Source: Planctomycetaceae bacterium
GTDB taxonomy: Bacteria; Planctomycetota; UBA1135; GCA-002686595
Length of the DNA stretch: 7,376 nt
Assembly (NCBI GenBank): GCA_013360535.1
Contig: JABWBL010000163.1
Coordinates: 1-7,376 of the forward strand
Reading direction: 5' to 3'
A model generated the notes under the pieces. It was not told the DNA's origin and did not search any database. It worked only from the letters and a program-made list of their open reading frames with translations. A program made the position numbers and the translations under genes. This document shows, piece after piece, positions 6,177 to 7,376 of this stretch (position 1 is its first letter; the number at the start of each line of letters is the position of its first letter).

Positions 6177-6189
6177 TACGATCGTTGCC

Positions 6190-7376
<1,187 letters not shown>

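Overview
This is a GC-rich window with the codon bias of a high-GC bacterium. Two Sec-type signal peptides and a membrane quinol enzyme with a large extracytoplasmic domain suit a Gram-negative cell. I cannot fix the phylum. The nor gene order resembles the norR-norAB loci known from beta-proteobacteria such as Ralstonia. The left-hand genes (an exported EF-hand protein and an exported S41 protein) would also fit Planctomycetota or Myxococcota.

Layout. Positions 1-371 (minus) hold the 5' part of an unrecognised secreted protein with one EF-hand-like loop. A 299-base divergent spacer (372-670) carries three inverted repeats. Positions 671-2248 (plus) encode an exported S41-family peptidase homologue of the tricorn/IRBP-like type. 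Positions 2249-2616 have no convincing gene and end in an AT-rich patch. A start-less reading frame at 2617-2904 looks like the C-terminal relic of an ATPase. A strong hairpin at 2960-2993 terminates the minus-strand operon to its right.

The right half is a nitric-oxide detoxification module. The minus-strand operon has a RIC/YtfE di-iron repair protein first (5373-6053) and a quinol-dependent nitric oxide reductase second (3026-5350). Divergent from it, on the plus strand, is norR (6190 to the window end, C-terminus missing), an NO-sensing sigma54 activator. The 136-base spacer has a near-consensus sigma54 promoter (6083-6097, minus). Upstream of it lie two GT-N7-AC NorR-type sites and a third imperfect one. 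The inferred circuit is: NO binds the iron in the NorR GAF domain, NorR drives the sigma54 promoter, the RIC protein repairs nitrosylated iron centres, and the reductase converts NO to N2O using quinol electrons.

I saw no tRNA, rRNA, CRISPR array or intact insertion sequence. The nor module is a known kind of system. The least explained parts are the ATPase relic with its AT-rich patch, the dyad in the left divergent spacer, and the N-terminal domain of the S41 protein.
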